Of a stretch of 64,000 nucleotides of DNA, positions 20,412 to 30,539 are shown piece after piece. The DNA comes from Flavobacteriales bacterium (GTDB taxonomy: Bacteria > Bacteroidota > Bacteroidia > NS11-12g > UBA9320): contig JACJZT010000008.1 in NCBI GenBank assembly GCA_020635455.1, positions 62,001 to 126,000 on the forward strand, given 5' to 3'. How positions within the stretch are numbered: the first letter of the stretch is position 1; each line of letters starts with the position of its first letter. A program made the translations under genes and the position numbers. The notes beneath the pieces were generated by a model. That model was given only the letters and a program-made list of their open reading frames with translations, was not told where the DNA came from and searched no databases.

Positions 20412-21112
20412 TGAATGGATTAATTGAAAACCGGGCCTTTCTTTATGGAGATGGTTTCTTTGAAACCTTCGTGCTAAGGAATGGTGAAAATCCTTTTTGG
20501 GATCTGCATTACAAAAGGATCCTTGCTTCTGCCTTAGTGTTAAAAATGGAGATAAATCCACTTTGGAATGAAAAATATTTCGCTGATCTGCTTAAAAAGG
20601 AAAGTCAGAAATATCCTGAAAAACAGCTTAGAGTAAAAATCGTCTTCTTTCGATCTTCATCCGGATGGTATTTACCGGTAAAAAACGAAATGTCTTTTGA
20701 AATATTTATGTTTCCTTGCATTGAAGATCTAAGGGAAGAATTAAGAACAGGAATTTATCATGAAGCCTTAAAACCTGTTCATCCATGGTCGAATTTAAAA
20801 ACCACATCTTCATTGTTTTTTGTGATGGCAGCACTTTACATGAAGGAAGAAAACTGGGAAGAACTCATCATTCTGAATCAATACGGCAGAATATGTGAAG
20901 GACTAACCTCTAACCTTTTTATCCGAAAGAATGATATTTATTACACTCCGCCGTTAACAGAAGGTTGTGTAAACGGAATAAACAGAAAATCATTAATTGA
21001 ATCCCAAAAGTTTACTATTGTTGAGAAAGTACTGGAAGTCGAAGAACTTAAGGATGGAGAAGTTTTTTTCAGTAATTCCGTAAGGGGTTTTAAAAAAGGT
21101 AAATTATTATAG
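20411..21112 (+). CDS. PLP-dependent aminotransferase class IV
   Basis: A fold-type IV PLP enzyme of 233 residues. The family includes branched-chain aminotransferases and 4-amino-4-deoxychorismate lyase. Seen: GDGFFET near the N-terminus, the candidate Schiff-base lysine K130 in SNLKTTSS, EGLTSNLF from E163 (the family ExxxSN motif) and GCVNGINRKSL. The short length and the neighbouring pterin dehydratase make a PabC-like folate role possible, but substrate cannot be assigned. The ATG shares its A with the stop of the transporter gene, so translation is probably coupled. Confidence 0.8.
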   Translation: MNGLIENRAFLYGDGFFETFVLRNGENPFWDLHYKRILASALVLKMEINPLWNEKYFADLLKKESQKYPEKQLRVKIVFFRSSSGWYLPVKNEMSFEIFMFPCIEDLREELRTGIYHEALKPVHPWSNLKTTSSLFFVMAALYMKEENWEELIILNQYGRICEGLTSNLFIRKNDIYYTPPLTEGCVNGINRKSLIESQKFTIVEKVLEVEELKDGEVFFSNSVRGFKKGKLL

Positions 21113-21120
21113 AAAGGAAT

Positions 21121-21396
21121 ATGAAAACATATACAGAAGAAGAGGTAATTCAAAAACTGAAGGCAATTGAGGGCTGGGAGTTAAATTCGAATAAAATTGT
21201 TCGAGACTTTAAATTTAAATCCTTTGGAGAGGCGCTTGCCTTTATGGTTAAAGTTGGTATTGAAGCTGAAAAATCTGATCACCATTCGGAAATTTACAAC
21301 GTTTATAACAGAGTAAAATTATCCTTGAATACGCATTCTGAAGGTGGGATCACCGAAAAGGATTTCAGTCTGGCAAGGTCTATTAATACCCTTTAA
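21121..21396 (+). CDS. 4a-hydroxytetrahydrobiopterin dehydratase (pterin-4a-carbinolamine dehydratase)
   Basis: A 91-residue enzyme of the PhhB/DCoH family, which dehydrates 4a-hydroxytetrahydropterin during pterin recycling. Seen: the signature KSDHHSEIYNVYNRVKLSL followed by NTHSEGGIT, containing the paired catalytic histidines and the conserved NVYN and TH. It starts 8 nt after the aminotransferase stop, in the same operon. Confidence 0.93.
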   Translation: MKTYTEEEVIQKLKAIEGWELNSNKIVRDFKFKSFGEALAFMVKVGIEAEKSDHHSEIYNVYNRVKLSLNTHSEGGITEKDFSLARSINTL

Positions 21397-21463
21397 AGTT
21401 GGGGTGCTAAAAAATACTAAAAGCCTTATAAGTAGGGGTCCTGAAACAAGTTCAGCAGCACTA

Positions 21464-21781
21464 TTAGGCCTCTCCTATCGGACCACTGTAATTCATAGGA
21501 AAACCCTGGTTACCTTCATGAATTTCGATGTTTCCGAAATGATCTTCGTACTTACTTACGTTTTCACCCAAAGCCAGTAACAGGCGTTTGGCATGTTGGG
21601 GGGTCAGAACGATCCTTGATTTAACTTTAGCCTTTGGAACTCCCGGTAACATTCTCACAAAATCTACTACAAATTCGGCATTTGAATGTGAAATAATAGC
21701 AAGGTTTGAATAAATACCTTCGGCTACTTCTTCACTTAATTCTATGTCTAATTGATCTCCCTGATTGTTATTTTCTGCCAT
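21464..21781 (-). CDS. DUF3467 family protein
   Basis: A 105-residue soluble protein recognised as DUF3467 from LDIELSEEVAEGIYSNLAII, NAEFVVDFVRMLPG and the basic block KAKVKSRIVLTPQHAKRLL. Function unknown. It lies downstream of rpoC but beyond the terminator at 21801-21834. It is therefore expressed either by read-through of the rpoBC operon or from a promoter I do not see. It converges with the pterin dehydratase gene. Confidence 0.85.
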   Translation of the reverse strand: MAENNNQGDQLDIELSEEVAEGIYSNLAIISHSNAEFVVDFVRMLPGVPKAKVKSRIVLTPQHAKRLLLALGENVSKYEDHFGNIEIHEGNQGFPMNYSGPIGEA

Positions 21782-21800
21782 AATTATTGAACTTAAAAAA

Positions 21801-21834
21801 AGCAGGTTTACCTTATTTTATTGGTAAACCTGCT
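21801..21834 (-). terminator. Terminator after rpoC
   Basis: Perfect 12-bp inverted repeat AGCAGGTTTACC (21801-21812) and GGTAAACCTGCT (21823-21834) with a 10-nt loop. On the minus strand it is followed by a T run (A-run at 21795-21801). It ends the long ribosomal protein/RNA polymerase transcript. Confidence 0.92.
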
Positions 21835-21859
21835 AAATGATTTATTAAAATTAAAAGAA

Positions 21860-24800
21860 CTAGTTGTTTGCCAAAGATTCAAGAACCTCTTCCTTTTCAC
21901 CTTCTTTTGAAGCCATAAGAAGATCGTATTCTTCTCTTGAGCCTACAACCAAATTCTGGTATGAACGCATTCCTGTTCCTGCAGGGATCAGGTGCCCGGT
22001 GATGACATTTTCTTTCAATCCAAGCATCAGGTCAACTTTACCTGCTATCGCAGCTTCATTCAATACCTTTGTAGTCTCCTGGAAGGAGGCTGCACTTAAC
22101 CAACTGTAAGTTCCAAGAGAAGCTCTGGTAATTCCCATAAGCAATGGAGAAGAAGTTGCCGGAACTGCATCTCTAACTTCCACTACTTTTAGGTCTTTAC
22201 GCTTCAGCATTGAGTTTTCGTCCCTCAATCTTCGCAAACTTATTATCTGACCAAGTTTCAATACCTCGCTGTCTCCGGTTTCGGTAACGACCTTCTGATC
22301 ATAGATCCAGTCATTTTCTTCCTTAAACTGAAGTTTTTCAACATACTCTCCTTCAAGGAATTTTGTATCTCCGGGTTCAACGATCTGAACCTTTTGCATC
22401 ATCTGTCGAACAATTACCTCTATATGCTTGTCGTTGATCTTTACACCCTGTAAACGGTAAACTTCCTGAATTCCGTTCAAAATATAACGCTGAACCGCTC
22501 CAGGACCCTGAATGCTCAAAATATCCTGTGGAGTGATTGCACCGTCTGACAATGGGAAACCGGCTTTGATAAAGTCGTTATCCTGCACAAGTATATGCTT
22601 TGAAAGAGGAACAAGATATTTCTTTTTAAGTCCATCTTTAGACTCAATGGTGATTTCTCTGTTACCACGCTTAATTCCACCATACTGAACCACACCTTCG
22701 ATCTCTGAAACGATGGCAGGGTTTGAAGGATTTCTCGCTTCAAACAACTCCGTTACACGTGGCAAACCTCCTGTGATATCACCTGTTTTACCAAGTGTCC
22801 TGGGTATCTTGACCAAAACGGTACCAACTTTTATTTTCTCACCGTTCTCTACAACGATGTGTGCACCTACCGGCAAGTTAAATTCTTTAAGGATCTCATC
22901 GCCCTTTCCGGTCAATTCAAGAACAGGTACCAGTTTTTTATCCTTGCTTTCAATCATTACCTTTTCTACGTGACCGGTTTGATCATCGATCTCTTCACGA
23001 TAGGTTAATCCATCAACAATATCCTTGTACAATACCTTACCCTGAACATCACTTACAATAACCGCGTTAAATGGATCCCAGGTACAAACCGCATCGTCTT
23101 TCTTTATTTTCTGACCATCTTTGATCAAAAGGTGTGCACCATAAGGAATGTTCATGGTGATGATTGGTTCGGCCTCTTTTTCGTCCATGATCCTGATCTC
23201 ACCGGATCTTCCGATCACAACATTTACCTCATTTCCTTCATCATCTGTTGTTTTAACAGTTTTAACACCATCAAATTCAGCTTTACCGGCAAATTTTGCA
23301 AACAAAGTTGATTCGGAAGCTACACCGGAAGCAGCACCCCCTGTGTGGAAAGTTCTTAAGGTAAGCTGTGTTCCGGGCTCACCAATAGACTGTGCAGCAA
23401 TTACACCAACCGATTCACCACTTTGGACCATACGGCCTGTAGCAAGATTTCTGCCATAACACTTCACACAAACACCACTTTTTGCTTCACAGGTAAGAAC
23501 TGAACGTATTTCAACCGACTCGATCGGAGACTCTTCAATTTGCTCACAGATATCTTCGTTGAGTTCGGTTCCGGCTTCACAAATCACATCCCCGTTAAGA
23601 GGATTGATAATGTCGTATAAACAGGTTCTTCCCAGAATTCTCTCATAAAGTGATTCAACAATTTCCTCATTGTCCTTTAAGGCCACCATTTCAATTCCAC
23701 GAAGTGTATTGCAATCTTCGGTTGAGATCACAACATCCTGTGCAACATCGTGCAAACGACGAGTAAGGTACCCTGCATCCGCAGTTTTGAGAGCAGTATC
23801 CGCCAAACCTTTTCTCGCACCGTGTGTAGAAATAAAATATTCAAGAACCGATAAACCATCTTTAAAGTTTGACAAGATCGGATTCTCAATGATCTCTCCG
23901 CCTCCGCCGCCAACTTTCTTTTGTGGTTTGGCCATAAGACCTCTCATTCCACCTAACTGACGAATCTGTTCTTTAGAACCTCTGGCTCCGGAATCAAGCA
24001 TCATGAATATTGGGTTGAAGCCCTGATTATCAGAGGTTAGCTTTTTAATAAGAGCATCGGATACTTTTGAATTTACCCTGGTCCAGATATCAATTATCTG
24101 ATTGTAACGCTCATTATTGGTAATAAAGCCCATGTTGTAATTGCTCCACACCTCTTCAACTTCCTTTTTGGCATTTACAACCAGGTCATCCTTTTCATTA
24201 GGGACCGGGATGTCGGAAATGTTAAACGATAAACCTCCTTTAAAAGAGAATCGGAAACCCAGATCCTTGATATTATCCAAAAACTCTGAAGTAACTGCGA
24301 TACCGGTATTCTTTACCAGATCGCCGATAATATCCCTTAAGGATTTCTTGGTCAACAATTTATCAATAAATCCAATCTCTTCGGGAACGTATTGGTTAAA
24401 GAGTACCCTTCCAACGGTCGTTTCAATGACCTTAGTGACAAGATTTCCTTTTTCGCGAACCTTGGTTCTTATTTTGATCAAAGCGTGCAGATCAACCACA
24501 CCTTCATTAAAGGCTATTTTCACGTCTTCGTCGGAATAGAAGGTCATTCCTTCTCCCTTAACAGGATGTGTTGGCGTACTTTTTCTAACTTTCGTCATGT
24601 AATACAATCCCAAAACCATGTCCTGTGAAGGAACCGCAATTGGTGCACCGTTTGCAGGGTTAAGGATGTTATGAGGTGCAAGCATCAGCAACTGAGCTTC
24701 AAGAATGGCAGCATTACCAAGCGGAACATGCACAGCCATCTGGTCACCGTCAAAGTCAGCATTAAAGCCTGTACAGGTTAAAGGGTGCAATTGAATTGCC

Positions 24801-26179
24801 TTTCCTTCAACAAGTTTAGGCTGAAAGGACTGAATACCAAGTCTGTGAAGTGTTGGGGCTCTGTTTAACATAACAGGATGGCCCTTCAGAATATTTTCGA
24901 GTATCTCCCAGATAACCGGGTCTTTTCGGTCTACAATTTTCTTGGCAGATTTAACGGTCTTAACTATTCCTCTTTCAATTAAACGTCGTATGATAAATGG
25001 TTTGAACAATTCAGCAGCCATTCCTTTAGGCAGGCCACATTCATGTAGTTTCAACCATGGTCCGACCACAATTACCGAACGACCGGAATAATCAACACGT
25101 TTACCAAGAAGGTTCTGACGGAAACGTCCCTGTTTTCCTTTCAGCATGTCTGAAAGCGATTTTAAAGGTCTGTTACCTTCTGATTTTACCGCATTGGCCC
25201 TTCTGGTATTATCAAGTAAAGAGTCTACCGATTCCTGAAGCATACGTTTCTCGTTTCTGAGGATAACTTCGGGCGCCTTGATCTCAATTAATCTCTTTAG
25301 TCGGTTGTTACGGATGATGACCCTTCGGTACAGGTCGTTAAGGTCAGAAGTTGCAAATCTTCCTCCTTCCAAAGGAACCAATGGTCTCAATTCAGGTGGA
25401 ATTACCGGCAGCATCTTCATTATCATCCACTCCGGACGGTTTTCAAATCTTGAATTGGCATCTCTGAAACTGCTGATAACCTTAAGTCTCTTAAGTGCCT
25501 CCTGCTTTCTTTGCTGAGAAGTTTCATTTGCAGCCTGATGTCGGAGACTGTAGGACAAATCGTCTAACTGAATTCTGGACAGAAGATCCCAAAGTGCTTC
25601 ACCACCCATTTTGGCGATGAATTTATTAGGGTCCTTATCATCAAGATGGTGATTTTCCTTTGGAAGAGTATCCAGAATATCAAGGTATTCTTCTTCAGTA
25701 AGGAAATCAAGGTAATTAACACCATCCTCTTCTTTAATACCGGGCTGGATCACCACATATCGTTCGTAGTAGATCAGCATGTCCAGCTTTTTGGTAGGCA
25801 AGCCAAGTAAGTATCCAATTTTATTGGGTAAGGAGCGGAAATACCAGATATGTGCAACCGGAACCACTAATTCGATGTGTCCCATTCGCTCCCTTCTGAC
25901 TTTCTTTTCAGTTACTTCAACACCACATCGGTCGCAAACAATGCCTTTATACCGGATACGTTTGTATTTTCCGCAATGGCATTCATAATCCTTTACCGGA
26001 CCAAAAATCCTTTCGCAGAACAAACCTCCCATTTCGGGTTTGTACGAACGATAATTAATGGTTTCAGGTTTAATAACCTCACCAAACGACCTTTGAAGAA
26101 TGGTTTCAGGTGAAGCCAGGCTTATTCGTATTTGAGTAAAATTACTCTTTAATTTTAGATCTTTTTTATTAAATGACAT
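21860..26179 (-). CDS. rpoC: DNA-directed RNA polymerase subunit beta'
   Basis: The 1439-residue beta' subunit of RNA polymerase, carrying the catalytic magnesium site. Seen: the N-terminal zinc-binding block CHCGKYKRIRYKGIVCDRC, the absolutely conserved NADFDGDQ at 473-480 whose three Asp residues hold the active-site Mg2+, a second cysteine cluster (CEAKSGVCVKCYGRNL), and the switch/trigger-loop region around GEPGTQLTLRTFHTGG. Length is normal for Bacteroidota. It starts 26 nt after the rpoB stop and ends before a strong hairpin terminator. Confidence 0.98.
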   Translation of the reverse strand: MSFNKKDLKLKSNFTQIRISLASPETILQRSFGEVIKPETINYRSYKPEMGGLFCERIFGPVKDYECHCGKYKRIRYKGIVCDRCGVEVTEKKVRRERMGHIELVVPVAHIWYFRSLPNKIGYLLGLPTKKLDMLIYYERYVVIQPGIKEEDGVNYLDFLTEEEYLDILDTLPKENHHLDDKDPNKFIAKMGGEALWDLLSRIQLDDLSYSLRHQAANETSQQRKQEALKRLKVISSFRDANSRFENRPEWMIMKMLPVIPPELRPLVPLEGGRFATSDLNDLYRRVIIRNNRLKRLIEIKAPEVILRNEKRMLQESVDSLLDNTRRANAVKSEGNRPLKSLSDMLKGKQGRFRQNLLGKRVDYSGRSVIVVGPWLKLHECGLPKGMAAELFKPFIIRRLIERGIVKTVKSAKKIVDRKDPVIWEILENILKGHPVMLNRAPTLHRLGIQSFQPKLVEGKAIQLHPLTCTGFNADFDGDQMAVHVPLGNAAILEAQLLMLAPHNILNPANGAPIAVPSQDMVLGLYYMTKVRKSTPTHPVKGEGMTFYSDEDVKIAFNEGVVDLHALIKIRTKVREKGNLVTKVIETTVGRVLFNQYVPEEIGFIDKLLTKKSLRDIIGDLVKNTGIAVTSEFLDNIKDLGFRFSFKGGLSFNISDIPVPNEKDDLVVNAKKEVEEVWSNYNMGFITNNERYNQIIDIWTRVNSKVSDALIKKLTSDNQGFNPIFMMLDSGARGSKEQIRQLGGMRGLMAKPQKKVGGGGGEIIENPILSNFKDGLSVLEYFISTHGARKGLADTALKTADAGYLTRRLHDVAQDVVISTEDCNTLRGIEMVALKDNEEIVESLYERILGRTCLYDIINPLNGDVICEAGTELNEDICEQIEESPIESVEIRSVLTCEAKSGVCVKCYGRNLATGRMVQSGESVGVIAAQSIGEPGTQLTLRTFHTGGAASGVASESTLFAKFAGKAEFDGVKTVKTTDDEGNEVNVVIGRSGEIRIMDEKEAEPIITMNIPYGAHLLIKDGQKIKKDDAVCTWDPFNAVIVSDVQGKVLYKDIVDGLTYREEIDDQTGHVEKVMIESKDKKLVPVLELTGKGDEILKEFNLPVGAHIVVENGEKIKVGTVLVKIPRTLGKTGDITGGLPRVTELFEARNPSNPAIVSEIEGVVQYGGIKRGNREITIESKDGLKKKYLVPLSKHILVQDNDFIKAGFPLSDGAITPQDILSIQGPGAVQRYILNGIQEVYRLQGVKINDKHIEVIVRQMMQKVQIVEPGDTKFLEGEYVEKLQFKEENDWIYDQKVVTETGDSEVLKLGQIISLRRLRDENSMLKRKDLKVVEVRDAVPATSSPLLMGITRASLGTYSWLSAASFQETTKVLNEAAIAGKVDLMLGLKENVITGHLIPAGTGMRSYQNLVVGSREEYDLLMASKEGEKEEVLESLANN

Positions 26180-26205
26180 GTGTTAATTCTAATAAAGTGT
26201 TTTAA

Positions 26206-29200
26206 TTAATCGAAAGTAACATCCAAACCAAGTCCCCTTAATTCGTGTACAAGTACATTAAAGGACTCCGGAATTCCGGGTTCGCCAAGGTTGTCTCCTT
26301 TTACAATCGCTTCATAAGCTTTGGCCCTTCCAATGATATCATCCGATTTTATCGTCAGGATCTCACGCAAAATATTTGCTGCACCAAAGGCCTCAAGAGC
26401 CCAAACCTCCATCTCACCAAAACGCTGACCTCCAAACTGAGCCTTACCTCCCAACGGTTGTTGAGTGATCAAAGAATATGGCCCAATGCTTCTTGCATGC
26501 ATCTTGTCGTCAACGAGGTGACCTAGCTTAAGCATATAGATCACACCTACTGTAGTTTTCTGATCAAATCGCTCACCGGTTAAGCCGTTATAAAGGTGAG
26601 TGTATCCCCACTTTGGCAATTTGGCCTTTTCAACATAATCTATGATCTCCTGTTCAGAAGCACCATCAAAGATCGGGGTTGCAAATTTTAATCCCAATTC
26701 TTTACCGGCCCAGCCGAGAACGGTTTCGTAGATCTGACCAAGATTCATACGTGAAGGTACACCTAATGGATTTAGAACGATATCCACCGGCGTTCCATCT
26801 TCAAGGAATGGCATATCTTCTTCCGGAACAATTTTGGCAACAATACCTTTGTTACCGTGACGACCAGCCATTTTATCACCAACCTTTAACTTTCTTTTGT
26901 GAGCGATGTACACCTTGGCCATCTTAAGTATTCCGGCAGGTAATTCATCACCAACACTTATAGCATAATATCTGCGCTTGTATTCGGTAGTAATCTCGTT
27001 AAGTTTTAACTTATAGTTGTTAAAGATTTGAACGATAAGGTCATTCTTTTCCTTATCTGTGGTCCAGTTGTTATAAGAAACAATGGTGAAATCAACATCG
27101 GCAATGTTTTTCAGAGTAAACTTGGTACTCTTTGGAATAACTTCCTCACCATAAATGTTAAAGACTCCCTGAGAAGTTTTACCATTCACCACCTTAAACA
27201 GTTTCTCGATAAGAAGTGTCCTCAATTTTTGTCCGTTTTTCTCAAATTCGGCATCGATCTTGGCAAGCTGACCTTTTTCTTCAGCTTTTGTGTTCTTATC
27301 TTTTTTGGTTCTGGAAAACAATTTTTTGTCTACCACAATACCCTGAGTGCTTGGAGGTGCCTTATAGGATGCATCTTTAACGTCCCCGGCTTTATCTCCA
27401 AAAATGGCTCTTAAAAGCTTTTCTTCGGGTGAAGGTTCAGTTTCACCTTTTGGAGTAATTTTACCAATAAGAATGTCACCTTCCTTAACCCTTGCACCAA
27501 TGCGGATCAATCCGTTTTCGTCAAGGTTTTTTGTTGCTTCTTCGCTAACGTTTGGAATATCGTTTGTTAATTCTTCCTCTCCTCTCTTGGTGTCCCGAAC
27601 TTCAAGATCGTATTCCGTGATGTGGAGAGAAGTGAAATAATCTTCCTTAACCACTTTTTCGGAGATTACGATAGCATCCTCAAAATTGTATCCCTGCCAT
27701 GGCATGAAGGCTACCAACAAGTTTCGCCCAAGCGCAAGTTCTCCATTCTGAGTAGCATATCCTTCAACCAATACATCGTTTTTCTTAACTTTTTGCCCTT
27801 TTCGAACAATGGGTCGAAGATTAACGGTTGTGTTTTGATTGGTTCTTCTGAACTTGGTGAGATAATATGTTTTTACTTCTCCTGTAAAGGAAGCAAGTTC
27901 CATAGATTCATCCAGTTCGTAACGAACGCGGATCTCGTTGGCGTCAACATATTCTACAACCCCTTCGCCTTCAGATGTAATGAGTGTTTTGGAATCCACA
28001 GCAACTTTTCCTTCCAGTCCGGTACCAACAATAGGGGACTCGGGTTTGAATAATGGAACCGCCTGACGTTGCATGTTTGAACCCATAAGTGCACGGTTGG
28101 CGTCATCGTGTTCAAGAAAAGGAATTAAAGATGCAGCGATGGAAACGATCTGATTAGGAGCAACGTCCATGAATTGTAGTTTTTCAGGATCAACCATAGG
28201 GAAATCACCTTCAAACCTGGCTTTTACTTCCTTGGTCTGGAATTTTCCACTGCTGTCCAATTCTGCATTGGCCTGTGCGATTATTTTTCCATCTTCCTCT
28301 TCAGCACTTAAATAAACCACAGAGGACTTATTGTCAACTTTACCGTTAACAACAGTTCTGTATGGAGTTTCAATAAAACCAAGAGAATTTATCTTTGCAT
28401 GAACGCAAAGTGAAGAGATCAATCCAATATTAGGTCCTTCAGGAGTTTCGATTGTACACAATCTTCCGTAGTGGGTATAGTGTACGTCCCTTACCTCAAA
28501 TCCGGCTCGGTCACGGGAAAGACCTCCGGGTCCAAGGGCTGATAATCTTCTCTTGTGAGTGATTTCAGCCAGCGGATTGGTTTGATCCATAAATTGAGAA
28601 AGCTGATTGGTACCAAAGAATGAATTGATAACCGATGCAAGTGTACGGGCATTGATCAGGTCAGTAGGCGTAAACACTTCATTATCACGGATGTTCATTC
28701 TTTCACGGATGGTCCTGGCCATTCTGGCCAATCCAACACCAAACTGTGAGTACAACTGTTCACCAACAGTTCTTACACGACGATTGCTAAGATGATCTAT
28801 GTCATCCACATCCGTTCTTGAGTTACTCAAATCGATCAGGAACTTGATGATGGAAATGATATCCTGTTTTGTTAATACTTTGGTATCCATTGCGATATCA
28901 AGGTTTAACTTTTTATTGATCCTGTATCTTCCTACATCACCCAGGTCATATCTTTTATCGGAGAAGAAAAGTCTTTCGATAATTCCCCTTGCGGTTTCTT
29001 CATCCGGAGGATCCGTATTTCGCAATTGTCGGTAGATATGCTCTACAGCTTCCTTACCTGAGTTCGAAGTATCTTTTTGAAGCGTGTTCTGAATGATCGC
29101 AAAATCGTTCTTATTATCGTCTTCGCGAGTAAGAATGATAGTTTTAACCCCTGCTTCGAGTATTTCATCAATGTGATTGTCTTCGAGGATGGTATCCCTC

Positions 29201-30018
29201 TCTATCACGATCTCGTTTCTCTCGATAGATACAACCTCACCGGTATCTTCGTCCACAAAATCTTCTATCCAGCTTCGTAATACCCTTGCCGCCAATCGTC
29301 GACCCATGACTTTTTTGAGGCCCGATTTGCTCACCTTAACTTCTTCGGCAAGACCAAAAATATCAAGAATATCCTTATCGGTTTCATACCCGATCGCTCT
29401 TAATAAGGTAGTAACCGGAAACTTCTTCTTACGATCGATGTATGCATACATCACATTATTCACATCGGTTGCAAACTCGATCCAACTACCTTTAAACGGA
29501 ATAATTCTGGCAGAATAAAGTTTTGTTCCGTTGGAATGATACGTTTGACCAAAGAATACTCCGGGAGATCTGTGAAGCTGTGATACAATTACCCTCTCAG
29601 CACCATTGATGATGAATGTACCACTTGGGGTCATATAAGGAATAGGCCCAAGATAAACATCCTGAACAATGGTTTCAAAATCCTCATGTTCAATATCGTT
29701 ACATGAGAGCTTAAGTTTTGCTTTAAGAGGCACTGCATAAGTCAGGCCTCTTTCTATACACTCTTCGGTGTTGTATCTTGGTGGATCGACAAAATAATCG
29801 AGAAACTCTAAAACAAAGATGTTCCTTGTATCTGTTATTGGGAAATTTTCAGCAAAAACCTTAAAAAGGCCTTCGTTCTTTCGGTTTTCAGAAGAAGTTT
29901 CCAATTGAAAGAACTCACTGAACGATTGAACCTGAATATCTAGAAAGTCAGGATATTCTATGACCTTTTCGATACTTGCAAAATTTATCCTTTCGGAGGA
30001 TTTAATGTTTTTTGACAA
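26206..30018 (-). CDS. rpoB: DNA-directed RNA polymerase subunit beta
   Basis: The 1270-residue beta subunit of RNA polymerase. Seen: N-terminus ERINFASIEKVIEYPDFLDI; the rifampicin-pocket region FGTNQLSQFMDQTNPLAE and HKRRLSALGPGGLSRDRAGF; and C-terminal GGKAQFGGQRFGEMEVWALE. The only start that keeps the conserved N-terminus is TTG at 30018 (minus strand); no in-frame ATG lies nearby upstream, and the first internal Met is about 130 residues in. It is separated from rplL by 96 nt that contain a hairpin. The classic rifampicin-contact residues look wild-type as far as I can read. Confidence 0.98.
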   Translation of the reverse strand: MSKNIKSSERINFASIEKVIEYPDFLDIQVQSFSEFFQLETSSENRKNEGLFKVFAENFPITDTRNIFVLEFLDYFVDPPRYNTEECIERGLTYAVPLKAKLKLSCNDIEHEDFETIVQDVYLGPIPYMTPSGTFIINGAERVIVSQLHRSPGVFFGQTYHSNGTKLYSARIIPFKGSWIEFATDVNNVMYAYIDRKKKFPVTTLLRAIGYETDKDILDIFGLAEEVKVSKSGLKKVMGRRLAARVLRSWIEDFVDEDTGEVVSIERNEIVIERDTILEDNHIDEILEAGVKTIILTREDDNKNDFAIIQNTLQKDTSNSGKEAVEHIYRQLRNTDPPDEETARGIIERLFFSDKRYDLGDVGRYRINKKLNLDIAMDTKVLTKQDIISIIKFLIDLSNSRTDVDDIDHLSNRRVRTVGEQLYSQFGVGLARMARTIRERMNIRDNEVFTPTDLINARTLASVINSFFGTNQLSQFMDQTNPLAEITHKRRLSALGPGGLSRDRAGFEVRDVHYTHYGRLCTIETPEGPNIGLISSLCVHAKINSLGFIETPYRTVVNGKVDNKSSVVYLSAEEEDGKIIAQANAELDSSGKFQTKEVKARFEGDFPMVDPEKLQFMDVAPNQIVSIAASLIPFLEHDDANRALMGSNMQRQAVPLFKPESPIVGTGLEGKVAVDSKTLITSEGEGVVEYVDANEIRVRYELDESMELASFTGEVKTYYLTKFRRTNQNTTVNLRPIVRKGQKVKKNDVLVEGYATQNGELALGRNLLVAFMPWQGYNFEDAIVISEKVVKEDYFTSLHITEYDLEVRDTKRGEEELTNDIPNVSEEATKNLDENGLIRIGARVKEGDILIGKITPKGETEPSPEEKLLRAIFGDKAGDVKDASYKAPPSTQGIVVDKKLFSRTKKDKNTKAEEKGQLAKIDAEFEKNGQKLRTLLIEKLFKVVNGKTSQGVFNIYGEEVIPKSTKFTLKNIADVDFTIVSYNNWTTDKEKNDLIVQIFNNYKLKLNEITTEYKRRYYAISVGDELPAGILKMAKVYIAHKRKLKVGDKMAGRHGNKGIVAKIVPEEDMPFLEDGTPVDIVLNPLGVPSRMNLGQIYETVLGWAGKELGLKFATPIFDGASEQEIIDYVEKAKLPKWGYTHLYNGLTGERFDQKTTVGVIYMLKLGHLVDDKMHARSIGPYSLITQQPLGGKAQFGGQRFGEMEVWALEAFGAANILREILTIKSDDIIGRAKAYEAIVKGDNLGEPGIPESFNVLVHELRGLGLDVTFD

Positions 30019-30066
30019 GATTTAAGAAATTAAAAGTTAAAATTAAAAATTTTTATAAACAACGAT

Positions 30067-30090
30067 AGACCCACGGGAATTCCGGGGTCT
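30067..30090 (-). promoter_or_regulatory. Hairpin between rplL and rpoB (possible attenuator)
   Basis: AGACCC (30067-30072) pairs with GGGTCT (30085-30090) around an inner GGAATTCC palindrome. On the minus strand it is followed after a few bases by T-rich sequence, so partial termination is plausible. In E. coli a weak terminator at this position sets the ratio of L7/L12 to RNA polymerase. Confidence 0.55.
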
Positions 30091-30114
30091 TTCGTTCAAA
30101 TCGGGTAGTTGAAA

Positions 30115-30501
30115 TTACTTAATTTCAACCTCAGCCCCAGCCTCTACTAATTTTGCCTTAATTGCTTCGGCTTCATCCTTAGAGATGTTGGCTTTTATTT
30201 CTTTTGGAGCAGAATCAACTAAATCCTTAGCTTCTTTTAGTCCTAAACCGGTAAGATCTTTAACGGTTTTTACAACGTTTAGTTTAGACGCACCAGGTCC
30301 AACAAGCATTACGGTAAATTCGGTTTGCTCAGTACCTCCGGCGGCATCACCTCCACCAGCTGCTGCAGGAGCAGCGGCAACTGAAACAGCGGCTGCTGCA
30401 GGTTCAATTCCGTACTCATCTTTCAAAATTGAAGCAAGTTCGTTTACTTCCTTTACTGTTAAATTTACAAGTTGTTCTGCAAATGTTTTTAAGTCTGCCA
30501 T
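30115..30501 (-). CDS. rplL: 50S ribosomal protein L7/L12
   Basis: The stalk protein of the large subunit that recruits translation factors. It has 128 residues: an N-terminal dimerisation domain (KTFAEQLVNLTVKEVNELASIL), an Ala/Gly-rich hinge at about 36-56, and the C-terminal factor-binding domain with EFTVMLVGPGASKLNVVK and GLGLKEAKDLVDSAP. It lies 38 nt after rplJ and is followed by the hairpin before rpoB. Confidence 0.98.
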   Translation of the reverse strand: MADLKTFAEQLVNLTVKEVNELASILKDEYGIEPAAAAVSVAAAPAAAGGGDAAGGTEQTEFTVMLVGPGASKLNVVKTVKDLTGLGLKEAKDLVDSAPKEIKANISKDEAEAIKAKLVEAGAEVEIK

Positions 30502-30539
30502 TTTATTTAATTAGTTTGTTTTTTAAAATTTATTATTAA

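Noticed and set aside
30185..30514. A 109-codon plus-strand frame antisense to rplL
   Set aside because: It exists because of the Ala-rich hinge of L7/L12 on the other strand. No independent evidence of a gene.
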